12,500 nt of DNA from Glandiceps talaboti (taxonomy: Eukaryota > Hemichordata > Enteropneusta > Spengelidae): assembly GCF_964340395.1 (NCBI RefSeq), contig NC_135557.1:24689063-24701562 (forward strand), written 5' to 3'. Positions 1 to 8,207 of this stretch are shown one piece after another. Positions within the stretch are counted from its first letter, which is position 1. Each line of letters begins with the position of its first letter. The notes below the pieces were generated by a model, which saw only the letters and a list, made by a program, of their open reading frames with translations, ran no database searches and was not told where the DNA came from. The position numbers and the translations under genes are program-made.

Positions 1-569
1 TGGGGAGAGTACATGTTTTGTAATGACAATTTTGAACGTTTTGACTCATGATATTTTGAATACAGCAGAACCAGTGACGTAGACACGCGTTGTTGTGACG
101 TAGAACGACCAGAGTACATATTCCATACGTTTTGTTCTGAATATCTCGTGCATGGTATAATATCAAATATATATGTTGTCCTCCCCTCAAATGTTTTACA
201 TTAATCTAACTTGGACTCGGCAATGGGCTGATGTGAAGCTATTACAAGATTGCCACTGATTGGATATAGCTGATGTGAAGCTATTACAAGATTGCCACTG
301 ATTGGATATAGCTGATGTGAAGCTATTACAAGATTGCCACTGATTGGATATAGCTGATGTGAAGCTATTACAAGATTGCCACTGATTGGATATAGCTGAT
401 GTGAAGCTATTACAAGATTGCCACTGATTAGATATAGCTGATGTGACGCTATTACAAGATTGCCACTGATTGGATATAGCCGATGTGAAGCTATTACAAG
501 GTTGCCACTGACTGGAAAACATATATATATTGTATCACTCATCTACAGCCAGTAACTGTAAATACTTAC
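1..569 (-). other. Cadherin intron 6 (partial)
   Basis: This begins at the GTAAGT donor of exon 6 and runs off the window. Apart from the 42-bp minisatellite at 227-516 I see nothing: no further cadherin exon with splice sites could be recognised on the minus strand in 1-226 or 517-563. Confidence 0.75.
227..516. repeat. Minisatellite, 42-bp unit, about 6.9 copies
   Basis: Units start at 227, 269, 311, 353, 395, 437 and 479. The unit begins GCTGATGTGAAGCTATTACA and ends GATTGGATATA. Units 1-4 are identical; unit 5 has one change, unit 6 one change and the partial unit 7 three, so divergence rises towards the right end. Because 42 is a multiple of three, two minus-strand frames stay open through the array and translate as a 14-residue repeat, but the array lies inside intron 6 and has no support as coding sequence. 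Confidence 0.97.
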
Positions 570-678
570 TTTTGTCGAATTGCGGATCGTGTCTATTACT
601 ATCGGGATAGTAGACTGTAACGTACACGTAACCATAGTCACCATGCAGTGGGTTACCATCCCTCACGTCAACAACCAA
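570..678 (-). CDS. Cadherin coding exon 6: end of EC2 and start of EC3 linker
   Basis: The acceptor is TTAATTGGTAG and the donor is GTAAGT (569-564). The exon codes 36 residues (218-253) plus one base. It begins LVVDVRDGNPL, continuing exon 5's DDIVYE into the classic YE-L-V-V-x-RDGNP strand, with D224 in the A.D.G position. It then gives YGYVYVTVYY and DSNRHDPQF (242-250), which sits exactly where DXNDNXPXF is expected but has R and H in place of D and N. The gene continues past base 1; the next exon should start in phase 1. This exon has no Met and is too short to stand out as an ORF, but its fit to exon 5 is excellent. Confidence 0.92.
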
Positions 679-3600
679 CTACCAATTAATCAAAATAACA
701 TGGATATATCGGATTTGGCATATTAGCCCCAAACGAAAAATCTCCTCTGAGCGTGTTAATTTCAAATTGTTCTATGTAAGTGGGTGAACTTTGGAACTAT
801 GCAATACTGTAAACAAATGAAGTACTCTCTTCCCTTGTGAGTTTCGCAATGATAAACTGATGTATGTACCTATAAAGTGACACATGTAAAACAAATCTTG
901 TCAAATGGTTGTTACAAAGGCCCCTGTACGGAAAAAGTAAAACAAATGATATGGCAAATCCAAAGAAGGTTGATGTTTTATAAAATGAGTATTGATAGAG
1001 AAATGTAACAACTGATTCTAATAAGAGAACTGAAATAAACATTACAGCTGCACTAACTGTAAGGAGAGTTATAATAACAATACTAATGTTAATTTTTATA
1101 TATCGCTTTCCCACTCTGTGCTCAAAGCACTTTACAATTATTTCCCCTGGCATGGATCTATAGCGGCACAACAGCCCATTATATTTCTCCCAACTCCCCA
1201 GGGAGCATACAATCCATTGCAGCCTGTAACTGTAAGGGCACATATGATTAAACTATTCAGATTGCAATCTCTATCCTACCAGGTTCCCAGTTATACAGCC
1301 AGGTTTACTCTATCCTTGTATTTTCCGTTCAGACAACGAACAAAATATTCACGTAACATTGTTTTAAGATACCGACAAGTAAACACTGTATGTGGTAATT
1401 ACTGGTAATATATACAACAAGTAGTACATCAATATGTTGACGTCATGATTACATTGAATGTGGACCCAAAATTAAACTATTGTTTGTACAGCTAATAATA
1501 ATAATAATAATAATGTTAATTTTTATATAGCACTTTCCCACCCTGTCTGGGTGTTCAAAGCGCTTTAAAGTTACCACCCCTAGCTCGGATCTATAGCCGC
1601 GGCACAATTGTCTTTTATACTTCATAAACTCACTGGGGAGAATACACTCCAATGCAGTCTTATAAGCGCATAGGTTTAAAACATTCACATGGTAACCTCT
1701 ATCCTACCAGGTCCCCAATTATACAGCTTGGTGGACTAAGGCACAGTCATGGTTCAAATCTTGCCCAAGGACTTTAGCCACTCATAAACAAGTGACATCG
1801 AGGAGCTCGAATCTGCAAACTGCATATTCTAAGCCGGCCACTCTAACCATTCGCCCATTATGACTCCATGACTCCAGCTGCATAAATACATTTTATCAAC
1901 AAGTGATTCTATACTGTGACAGTATACAATATGACCGGTAATTCTAGCCAAAGAGTGTCAAAGATCGTTATATTTTCAGCCGGTGTAGCTATAAGCTATC
2001 ATGAGTGGAAGTCACAAATGACAAGTATTTAGTTATGCTTGGTAGGAGCGCATGCTAACACAATGTAAACCCCATTTTTCCCAGCCGCTGACAAGGTTTC
2101 CTTATAAAATTATTATAATCAAAGAAATTCCGGTCATATATTATCTTAGTAATAATTAAATGTAATGTGTGTCACATTAACCCCATCCCTCCCCCGTTAC
2201 AGTGAAGTTTGACACAAGGTGGGAGACCATGTCGTACAACTGTCGACATCAGAAGGTGGACGAACTGTACTTGAACAGGAAAGTAAACAAATGAATTGGA
2301 TTAATAACACTTGGCATAGCGTGTTGGCAGTGCAGATACTTGCATTATATTCCATAATTGATAAGAACAGTTTTATGGCCACTTTGCACGATATTTCACC
2401 TTCACATGCACAAACACATTTCCAGTTCCTCTGCCATTTCACGGTCTGATGTCGGCAGTTGTGTTCAGACAAGTACAACATACCTCGTATACGATATCGT
2501 CAATGGTATTTTCAAACAGCTTGATTGTTGTAATAACGCCAGTCGCTGAATGTATCTCAAAATATTGCTGTGTGTTGGGATTAGTTGGATTGAGTGAATA
2601 AACAAGTTCGCCCTCTACGTCAGGGTCAGTAGCATTCACGTTGATCACGAATGTACCGATAGGCGAGTCCTGTGGAGCGACAACGAAACGCATGATAGTC
2701 GTTCAAAGAAAATATAAGGATAGAAAAACAATTTCTGTAGTATACTGGATACATTCCAACTATCAATGGATATCGACTACTAATCCAAAATTATATATTC
2801 ATGAAATATAGGTATTTATTTTGGATTTAAATCTACTTGAAAAATAGTGACTTTGTTGGTAACTAAATAATTGCGAAAAAATCTTCAGAATCGAAAATTG
2901 TTTATTGTAACGTCAGTAAGCTCACTTAATAAACACAATTTGTTGTAATGAAACTACATAGTGATGCTTCAATAATGGGGAAGCAACAAACTCATCGGAC
3001 TGTAAGATACGTCGTGTCACTCCGCCCTCACCGGCCTGCTCTGTCCGGTTTGAACGATGAGGGCGCCCGTCACAGTTTACCTTACAGACCAGCAGCTACA
3101 GACTATACAACAGACATATACACTGATTGCAGGCTACGAAGTGGTTACAAATCACTTCCCGTACATTATTGTAAAAGTTTTTTTAATTAAGTCACAAACA
3201 CAAATTGGGCTATGTTGTTTCTTACTGTTAATGTTTCTTAAAATATATATCTAGAGCTAGATTGTTGATGCTAATCAAAATATAAATAAATGACTCCAGT
3301 TAGCAACTACATTTAAATATTTATATGCACATGCAAACCACGACACAAGTAATCTTGGGGGAAAGGGGTACCTAGCACTATTAAAGGTATGTAACAACAC
3401 CTAGAGGAATGAGTAGGGATATTTCGGCCGCTGGAGGCGCTACACAATCATTACCCGGAAAAAACTTGCATTAGTTTCAATTTGATTTTACCTTGTAATC
3501 GAGGATTTGATACACATCTAAAGCATGGAATATGTACATGTTTTTTATTGAACCCATATTTACAAAAACATTGGACAGAAAAGTAGGTAAATCTCTAGGA

Positions 3601-5229
3601 ATTTGGGCACACCTACGTAAAAGTTATTTTTTATCGTGGGAGAATCCATCTCCCATGGAGACACACACATTCGTATTGAAGTGATATCCACTTGTATTAG
3701 TCCTTATTAGCCTTAGTACAAAATGTAATTTGACCGTAAAATTAATCGGTATGTGTCCAAATAGAGAGACGATGTATATACTTACATTAGGAAGTGACGC
3801 ATACATTTGTGATGGGTCTATAACAGGGGAATTGTCGTTGACATCAAGAAGGCGGATATCAACTTTCGTAGTGTCATTTTTCTGTGGTGTCCCCTTGTCA
3901 AATGCGGCAACAGTCAGATTAACATATTCCTGGACTTCTCTGTCAATGGCTCCATTTGTTGTTATGTTACCCGAATAATTTCCAATTTTGAAAAAATCTA
4001 TATAGAAATTTAAATTGCATAGTGTGATTTTGTGAAAGACATGAACATACTCTATAGACATGAACATACTATAAAGACATAGATACATTTACACACTAAT
4101 ACGACATATCCTGAAACAAGCAATGGAATGCACTAATACACCGTGAAATAACTATGGAATATATAGATACGCGCTCATGGGTTTGCCCTCTGACAATCAC
4201 TGACGTAGTTGTTTTTCTAATCCCGTCGTAGATGGCGTCTTTTAAAAAAAGATCGACAGATTAAAGAATTATAGTGTTGGTCGGTAATGATAAACATAGT
4301 AAAGATACCCATAGAGGAAAATAAAAAAAAGTCAAATATTAAGGAAAACTATTTTAATGACAGATTTAAATGTAAAGAAGAATTTAAAACTTACTATGGA
4401 CGTCATTACTGTCAATGATCTCATAATAAACCATCCCTGCTGGTGTACTACTATTATCTGCATCAGTAGCTGTTACCGTGACAACCAAGGTGTCATCATC
4501 AACATTCTCAAGTACAGATGCATTATAATATGAAGGATCAAACTCTGGCGCGTTCAGATTTTCTGCCAATATCTGGAAAAAACATGACATTTCATTTACA
4601 GCTGCCTATTCACCATGGGTAATCATCGTAATTTTGTGAGCGATTGACAAGTACCATGACCAAATCAGAGTGAAGTATTGTGTTTAACACAATGTGAACT
4701 ATCACCCCTTAATTACTGTGGCCCTTTACTTTACTGAGTACTTTAAACAGTGGTATTGTTACCTAGATAGCTGACGAAAGGACAACTATCATAATATCAT
4801 TGGTTTTCCTTGTGGTGAATGAGAGGCCAACAATTAACAAAATAATGTGTGATTCAGGCACTTTACATTTTAGTACCCACATCTGGCATTAAATAAAGAT
4901 TGTGAAATGTGTGATAGATAATTTTAAGTCAGGTGACCTTAAGTCAGGTGACCATAAGTCAGGTGACCCTTTTAATCAAATGACAGGTAATACGAGAACA
5001 CTCCTCTTTATGCTAATAGGTATACATTAATTACTATTGATGAATACTTTATTACATGATATTTCTACGTAATAGTCGAGTATTGATTCTGATTAAAACG
5101 GTTACACAGCCGGGCCAGATTTCCCGGTCATGCCAGGCTTCAGCCTTTTTTTCTTAGCAGCAAGCCAATAAAAAAATCATATATAAAATAAATAGATAAA
5201 TAAATAAATAAATACATAAATAAATAAAG

Positions 5230-5277
<48 letters not shown>

Positions 5278-7383
5278 ACGACTTTATCAATCAAAATGTT
5301 GGGGTATCACAACTGATACATACTTAACTAGTAAGAGAATATCTACTTACTAGAACATCGCTGGCTGTCCACTTATACAATACTGTAAACAAAAGATAAA
5401 ATATGCGTAGATTGACGAAAATAGAGACACGTGAATTATGTTATGAAAAATACCTACAATGAAGCAAAACTAAAAACTAAATCAAAGAGTACAGCATAAC
5501 GATATCCACCAGTTGAATTAGTATAAAATAGTTGAATTAGTATAAAACTGTTGAATTAGTATAAAATAAACATGGTTACTTTTAAACATATTCGTCATAG
5601 CCAACTATTATTTGCTGATCAATAGTCATATTAATCAGTCCAAGAGTAATTATATCATAAACAGATTTTGCCAATCCTTCTAGACTGTACGTCTTTGAAA
5701 AACACAACTGATATGCCAATGTTATTGAAGTCCAAATGTAATGCCTTTGCAAGATAAGTTGAAGGCGAACATAAATGTCTTGAATTGCAATACATGCTAA
5801 CAAAGTAATGTAAGAAGTACATGACAAAAAAACGACATGGGACACACAGACGTTGTGATCTGTTTAAAGTCAATATAGACTAGATTGTAGAACAGTGGAC
5901 CGACTGTTCAACACATAAACACGTTTTATTGAAACTAGGGAGTTAGGATTATGTGTTAGGTACGGCATATGTGTAATCAGCCTCCCTAGTATGATGTTGT
6001 TTATATCACCTTCAGTAAATGGAAACTGTTCCACTAAGTTTCCATAGTTAAAGCAAAAATGTCTGTGTAATTGACACGTGTTAGAGCGACGACATTTAAC
6101 CTTTGACCCATGATGACAGTTCTTTGCATGTGACAGTGTAAATAAAGAGTGTGGCAGATTAAGTGTTTGATTGAACTCCATTTAAATAAATTTAGGTTAA
6201 ATACGTCCATGCACACACACACACACACACCAAAGCACGCACACATGCACGCACGCGTGCACGCACGCACGAATGAACGCATGCGTACATGCATGCATTC
6301 ATATGTAAAAACGTCAAATTCGTATTCATTGGTTGTCTTGTAAGACACCCACACGTTTAAATTTGGCAATGCAACTGGTAATGCAATGAAACATGAAATT
6401 AAATTTCAATTTTCTGATCGAATTCTAATTCTAATCTATTTATCATACATAGAGGGTTAGAAAGTAATATGAACAATCTATGAATATATGACCAAAACTG
6501 TCTATAGCACATAATGTGTTTTACCTTTGATGTTATAATATGAGTATGTATCAGCTCACAGTAGTATGTAAACTTAACAGAACTTGAACAAAATAAAATG
6601 TGAGTAATATAAGACATTGTTACCATAAAGAAAAACTAATTTAAATACACTGCTTTTATATTGTATTCCAGCCTTTAAGACTGTGCTAACTGACGTGTTA
6701 CACTAGTTTTATATCATTATTGTTTTGTTTTGTTTAGAACGAATCGGTAAGTCTCAGGATGAAGTGTCCATTATTACAATGTATTAGCTCTGGATATATA
6801 CGCTGGAGGGTTTCTATGATCGCGCAAGTCCATCCACCGTTGTTAGTTCGTGGTAAGTGGACTTGCGCGATCATAGAAACAAGTGTAATTTTATCCCTTT
6901 CATATACAGTTGGCTAAATACGTCAGTGTTATCGATATTATCGACATTTTATTGTATTCTGATAGAAATGTTCTGATACATATCCCAGGAAACAAGTGCC
7001 TTTGCCCGTAGCGTATATATCCAGAGCTAACTATATATCTATCCGATACAAAATGCATAGGCGATATCTGATGAAATCGACTCTAACAGTTTCAGTAAGT
7101 AAACTACAATTGAGTGTTTGACGGAAGAGAAAGTATGATATATCTTGTCTGAACTTGTAGGTACTATGCTGTGATTTAATAACAAACTAACTGTCGAACG
7201 ACTACTATTACTTTACAATGGCCTCCGAATACAAGATTAATTGTTTTATTGACCAAGATTGCTACGTTGTGATACACTAAGGGTATGTAAACCACTTGTC
7301 CGGTCCAATATTCTCTAGTGACGTCAAATGTATATCTTACCTGTTATGACCAAGACATGAAGAAGGTTTCCTTTGGTCCCCAT
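570..7383 (-). CDS. Cadherin-superfamily gene, 5' part: six coding exons, 3' end outside window
   Basis: Six exons join (7383-7341, 5382-5351, 4572-4395, 3997-3786, 2669-2484, 678-570) with intron phases 1, 0, 1, 0, 0 and every junction keeping frame. The product so far is 253 residues plus one base. Residues 1-22 or 1-28 look like a signal peptide. EC1 spans about 33-142 with E47 (XEX), D62-A-D64, D103-R-E105, D118 and DVNDN 136-140. EC2 spans about 143-248 with D170-P-D172 and D224. No cysteine is present, and eight N-glycosylation sequons occur (N42, N65, N91, N95, N111, N125, N155, N167). Cadherin repeats form calcium-stiffened extracellular rods in adhesion or planar polarity. Whether this one is a classical, protocadherin, Fat/Dachsous or other type cannot be decided, because the membrane and cytoplasmic parts lie beyond base 1. 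The cadherin identity is very secure; the first two exons are a little less so. Confidence 0.93.
1068..1315 (-). mobile_element. SINE copy A, 5'-truncated
   Basis: Read on the minus strand, this has the same body and 3' end as copy B: a segment around CTCAAAGCACTTTACAAT (+ strand 1121-1138), the TTTTTATATATCGCTTTCCC stretch (1092-1111) and a degraded ATT-type tail near 1068-1088. It also shares CTCTATCCTACCAGG (1269-1283). Homology stops near 1315, before the tRNA-like head, as expected for a 5'-truncated retrotransposed copy. Short ORFs over this stretch are by-products. Confidence 0.75.
1493..1872 (-). mobile_element. SINE copy B, near full length, with tRNA-like head
   Basis: On the minus strand the element runs from a tRNA-like head to an (ATT)n tail. 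The head reads TGGGCGAATGGTTAGAGTGG (from + strand 1858 leftward), close to the tRNA A-box region, and GATTCGAGCTC (from 1813 leftward), close to the B box GGTTCGANNCC. The body includes the CAAAGCGCTTTA segment and the tail is CTATATAAAAATTAACATT followed by ATT repeats (about 1493-1512). This is the layout of a tRNA-derived SINE moved by a LINE partner. I cannot assign its named family. Boundaries are approximate because no clear target-site duplication was found. Confidence 0.8.
2484..2669 (-). CDS. Cadherin coding exon 5: most of EC2
   Basis: The exon has 186 nt and 62 codons (156-217), phase 0 at both ends. The acceptor is CGCTCCACAG and the donor is GAG|GTATGT. It starts DSPIGTFVINVNATDPD, the usual strand and DXD motif of a repeat (D170, D172), and contains YFEIHSATGVITT, the F.I...TG.I.T core. 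The slot that is normally LDRE reads LFEN (206-209), and the XEX slot at the junction with exon 4 reads LPND (153-156), so EC2 lacks two of its usual calcium ligands for the next linker. Being 186 nt and symmetrical, it could be skipped without frame loss, but nothing shows that it is. Confidence 0.94.
3057..3254 (+). other. Unexplained short ORF inside intron 4, antisense to the cadherin gene
   Basis: Sixty-five codons open from an ATG with A at -3, preceded by an in-frame TGA. The first ~45 residues (MRAPVTVYLTDQQLQTIQQT and on to HFPYIIVKV) look more protein-like than the hydrophobic AT-rich tail. The patch 3001-3120 is about 52% GC (57% then 48% per 60 bases) in AT-rich surroundings. I do not recognise a family. 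It could be a retrocopy fragment, a first exon of a nested gene (GTAAAAG near 3169 would be only a weak donor) or chance. Confidence 0.15.
3412..3463 (+). repeat. Dispersed repeat, copy 1
   Basis: GGCCGCTGGAGGCGCTACAC and the following CAATCATTACCCGGAA match, with a few changes and single-base gaps, the reverse complement of 8694-8745 (GGCCGTTGGGGGCACTATAC, then AAATCATTACCCAGGAA). This is likely an old copy of one repetitive family. No ends or target duplication are visible. Confidence 0.6.
3786..3997 (-). CDS. Cadherin coding exon 4: second half of EC1, linker and start of EC2
   Basis: The acceptor is TTTCTATATAG and the donor is GTAAGT at 3785-3780. Two entering bases complete Asn85 with the last A of exon 3; 70 full codons follow (86-155), ending in phase 0. 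The exon holds FFKIGNYSGNITTNGAIDRE (F..I...SG.I.T...IDRE), AAFDKGTP, and DVNDNSP at 136-142, all diagnostic cadherin motifs. D103-R-E105 and the DVNDN linker supply calcium ligands between EC1 and EC2. NYS, NIT, NLT and NDT sequons occur at N91, N95, N111 and N125. The exon ends in MYASLPN, which continues directly into DSPIGT of the next exon. Confidence 0.95.
3998..4394 (-). other. Cadherin intron 3
   Basis: A 397-nt intron with GTAAGT donor and TTTCTATATAG acceptor. Beyond the short tandem repeat at 4037-4086, close to the acceptor side, nothing else is seen. Confidence 0.92.
4037..4086. repeat. 19-bp tandem duplication, about 2.6 copies
   Basis: AGACATGAACATACTCTAT (4037-4055), AGACATGAACATACTATAA (4056-4074) and a decayed AGACATAGATAC follow each other directly, 40-90 nt upstream of the exon 4 acceptor on the transcript. 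Confidence 0.85.
4395..4572 (-). CDS. Cadherin coding exon 3: first half of EC1
   Basis: The exon codes 59 residues (26-84) plus one base. The acceptor is TGTTTTTTCCAG and the donor is GTAAGT at 4394-4389. It begins ILAENLNAPEFDPSYYNASV, where NAPEF is the typical start of a cadherin repeat. The LEN around E47 fills the calcium-binding XEX position, and TATDADN carries D62 and D64 of the DXD motif. NAS and NSS sequons lie at N42 and N65. The preceding ENLNAPEF resembles a linker sequence but lacks the DXNDN acidic residues, as expected for the first repeat after a signal peptide. Identity as a cadherin repeat is clear. Confidence 0.94.
4924..4968. repeat. Three tandem 15-bp units, each with a CAGGTG E-box
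   Basis: TTAAGTCAGGTGACC, TTAAGTCAGGTGACC and ATAAGTCAGGTGACC are contiguous. Each unit contains CAGGTG, the core bound by Snail, ZEB and E2A-type factors in animals, at a fixed 15-bp spacing. Regulatory use is inference only. Confidence 0.9.
5184..5276. repeat. (AAAT)n microsatellite
   Basis: Nearly pure AAAT/TAAA repeat with a few interruptions (AGATA, ACATA, AAGTAAAT) in the left half and an uninterrupted run in the right half. Confidence 0.97.
5351..5382 (-). CDS. Cadherin coding exon 2: 32-nt microexon completing the signal peptide
   Basis: The acceptor is strong (TTTTATCTTTTGTTTACAG) and the donor is the consensus GTAAGT (5350-5345). The exon enters with two bases that complete Val15 with the G of exon 1, then codes LYKWTASDVL and leaves in phase 0. 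Only the frame dictated by exon 1 also meets exon 3 correctly; one alternative frame hits TAA. The joined N-terminus gives a hydrophobic core LLHVLVITVLY followed by K-W-T-A-S, so cleavage near A21/S22 or after A28 is plausible. Evidence is splice-site quality plus double phase match; no domain is carried by the exon itself. Confidence 0.72.
5512..5568. repeat. 19-bp tandem repeat, three copies
   Basis: GTTGAATTAGTATAAAATA, GTTGAATTAGTATAAAACT and GTTGAATTAGTATAAAATA are directly adjacent; the middle copy differs only at its last two bases. Confidence 0.95.
6208..6302. repeat. CA-rich compound microsatellite
   Basis: About ten CA units (6211-6231) are followed by irregular GCAC/ACGC/GCAT repeats to about 6300, including GCACGCGTGCAC and GCATGCGTACATGCATGC, largely alternating purine and pyrimidine. 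Confidence 0.93.
6784..7030. mobile_element. MITE-like inverted-repeat element with nested hairpin
   Basis: The outer arms 6784-6804 and 7010-7030 are perfect 21-bp inverted repeats (TTAGCTCTGG at left, CCAGAGCTAA at right). Inside lies a second perfect 23-bp inverted repeat, 6810-6832 with 6858-6880, closing a 25-nt loop that has a further CCAC/GTGG pair. If the ends are GCTCTGG and CCAGAGC, the flanking TA dinucleotides would be a TA target duplication as made by Tc1/mariner-type elements. No transposase is encoded, so it would be non-autonomous. Family unknown. Confidence 0.7.
7341..7383 (-). CDS. Cadherin coding exon 1: start codon and first part of signal peptide
   Basis: The ATG (7383-7381) sits in a GTTGCCATGG context, close to the ideal Kozak site. 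It is the first in-frame Met after an in-frame TGA at 7443-7441. The exon codes for 14 residues, MGTKGNLLHVLVIT, which is a lysine followed by a hydrophobic run as in a signal peptide. It ends ACAG with donor GTAAGA at 7340-7335, leaving one base (phase 1). That fits the two-base start of the microexon at 5382. The exon may extend upstream as 5' UTR; a TTCGTTGCAG that could be an acceptor ends at 7410, so a further non-coding exon is possible. The start is inferred from Kozak context, hydrophobicity and phase, not from homology. Confidence 0.7.
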
Positions 7384-8049
7384 GGCAACCCCTATTCTTG
7401 TTCCTGTGTCTGCAACGAAGTGGATTTCGTCAACTAAATATCACGAGTATAGCAGAAGTTGTGAGCACTGAATTAGCGAAACTACAAACACACCGAAAGA
7501 TAAATTTACTTCCGTGTGGCTTGAAGACCACGTACTTGCGTATAATAGACCTCGATGTGTACCAACGTCCAGTGGTGGTCGAAAAATTTAATAACCCATT
7601 GCTACAATACAAAACGTGGTGTCGAAATCTGGTGGAGATTACCAAATAGCGTGCACAGCTTACACATGGGAACACCTTGTAACCGTACCTGCGTTACTAT
7701 GTATGCTTTCAGCAGGCGTGTATTGATAACGTTAGTAAGGTGGACTTTGCCCTCTGTTGTAAAATCATCTTAAGGACCTGCTTCTAATCTTCTGTTCGAC
7801 ATATACACCCTACTTCATGTACGGCAACTTGCGTAATGGTAATATTTTATTTAATCTACGGATTTTATTGAATTAAATACCATTTGAAAGATTTTGGTAA
7901 AACTTACCCAATTCAACTTTCTACTCGCACTCTCCTGTTTAAATAATGTGCAAATTTCGTAAAGTTCGTACCGTTAGAATTGTGAACAGCGCCCCCAAGG
8001 TTTCCCAGCGGAACTCCATTTAGCAACGTTGTGATTTATCATAAGTTAC

Positions 8050-8052
<3 letters not shown>
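7384..8052. other. Upstream flank of the cadherin start exon, no gene seen
   Basis: On the minus strand this is the immediate 5' region of the gene and should hold 5' UTR and possibly the promoter. I see a possible acceptor ending at 7410 but no convincing TATA box or CpG-rich promoter. ORFs on both strands (about 7398-7773) overlap each other and show no recognisable protein. Confidence 0.5.
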
Positions 8053-8113
<61 letters not shown>

Positions 8114-8176
8114 ACACCTGCGTGTGTGTATGTGTGTATGTATGTATGTATGTATGTATGTATGTATGTATGTATG

Positions 8177-8207
<31 letters not shown>

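Larger units (their letters stand above)
679..2483 (-). other. Cadherin intron 5
   Basis: An 1805-nt intron between exon 5 (donor GTATGT) and exon 6 (acceptor TTGGTAG). It carries two copies of the same SINE, both in the transcript orientation, at about 1068-1315 and 1493-1872. The rest, including 1873-2483, shows no feature I can support. Confidence 0.85.
2670..3785 (-). other. Cadherin intron 4
   Basis: A 1116-nt intron from donor GTAAGT (3785) to acceptor CTCCACAG (2672-2670). It holds a GC-rich patch with a plus-strand ORF near 3000-3190 and an old dispersed repeat at 3412-3463. The remainder is AT-rich and featureless. Confidence 0.9.
4573..5350 (-). other. Cadherin intron 2
   Basis: A 778-nt intron between the microexon donor GTAAGT and acceptor TTTTTTCCAG. 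It contains the 15-bp triplet array at 4924-4968 and the AAAT microsatellite at 5184-5276. Confidence 0.82.
5383..7340 (-). other. Cadherin intron 1
   Basis: A 1958-nt intron between the donor GTAAGA after the start exon and the microexon acceptor TTTGTTTACAG. It contains a 19-bp triplet array (5512-5568), a CA/CG-rich microsatellite (6208-6302) and an inverted-repeat element (6784-7030). ORFs around 5582-6626 show no recognisable protein. Confidence 0.7.

Noticed and set aside
196-542. Two overlapping minus-strand ORFs of 108 and 113 codons with 14-residue repeats
   Set aside because: They are the 42-bp minisatellite read in two frames, located just after a good exon 6 donor, so they are most likely intronic.
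797-1688. ORFs of 79-148 codons on both strands
   Set aside because: They overlap the SINE copies and flanks, in conflicting frames, with no protein family resemblance.
2195-2260. Possible extra cadherin exon on minus strand after an AAGTACAG acceptor (FVHLLMSTVVRHGLPP)
   Set aside because: The sequence lacks cadherin motifs, and exon 5 joins exon 6 perfectly without it (DDIVYE to LVVDVRDG).
6034-6369. Overlapping ORFs with Cys/His-rich runs around 6200-6300
   Set aside because: They read through the CA/CG-rich microsatellite and have no independent coding support.
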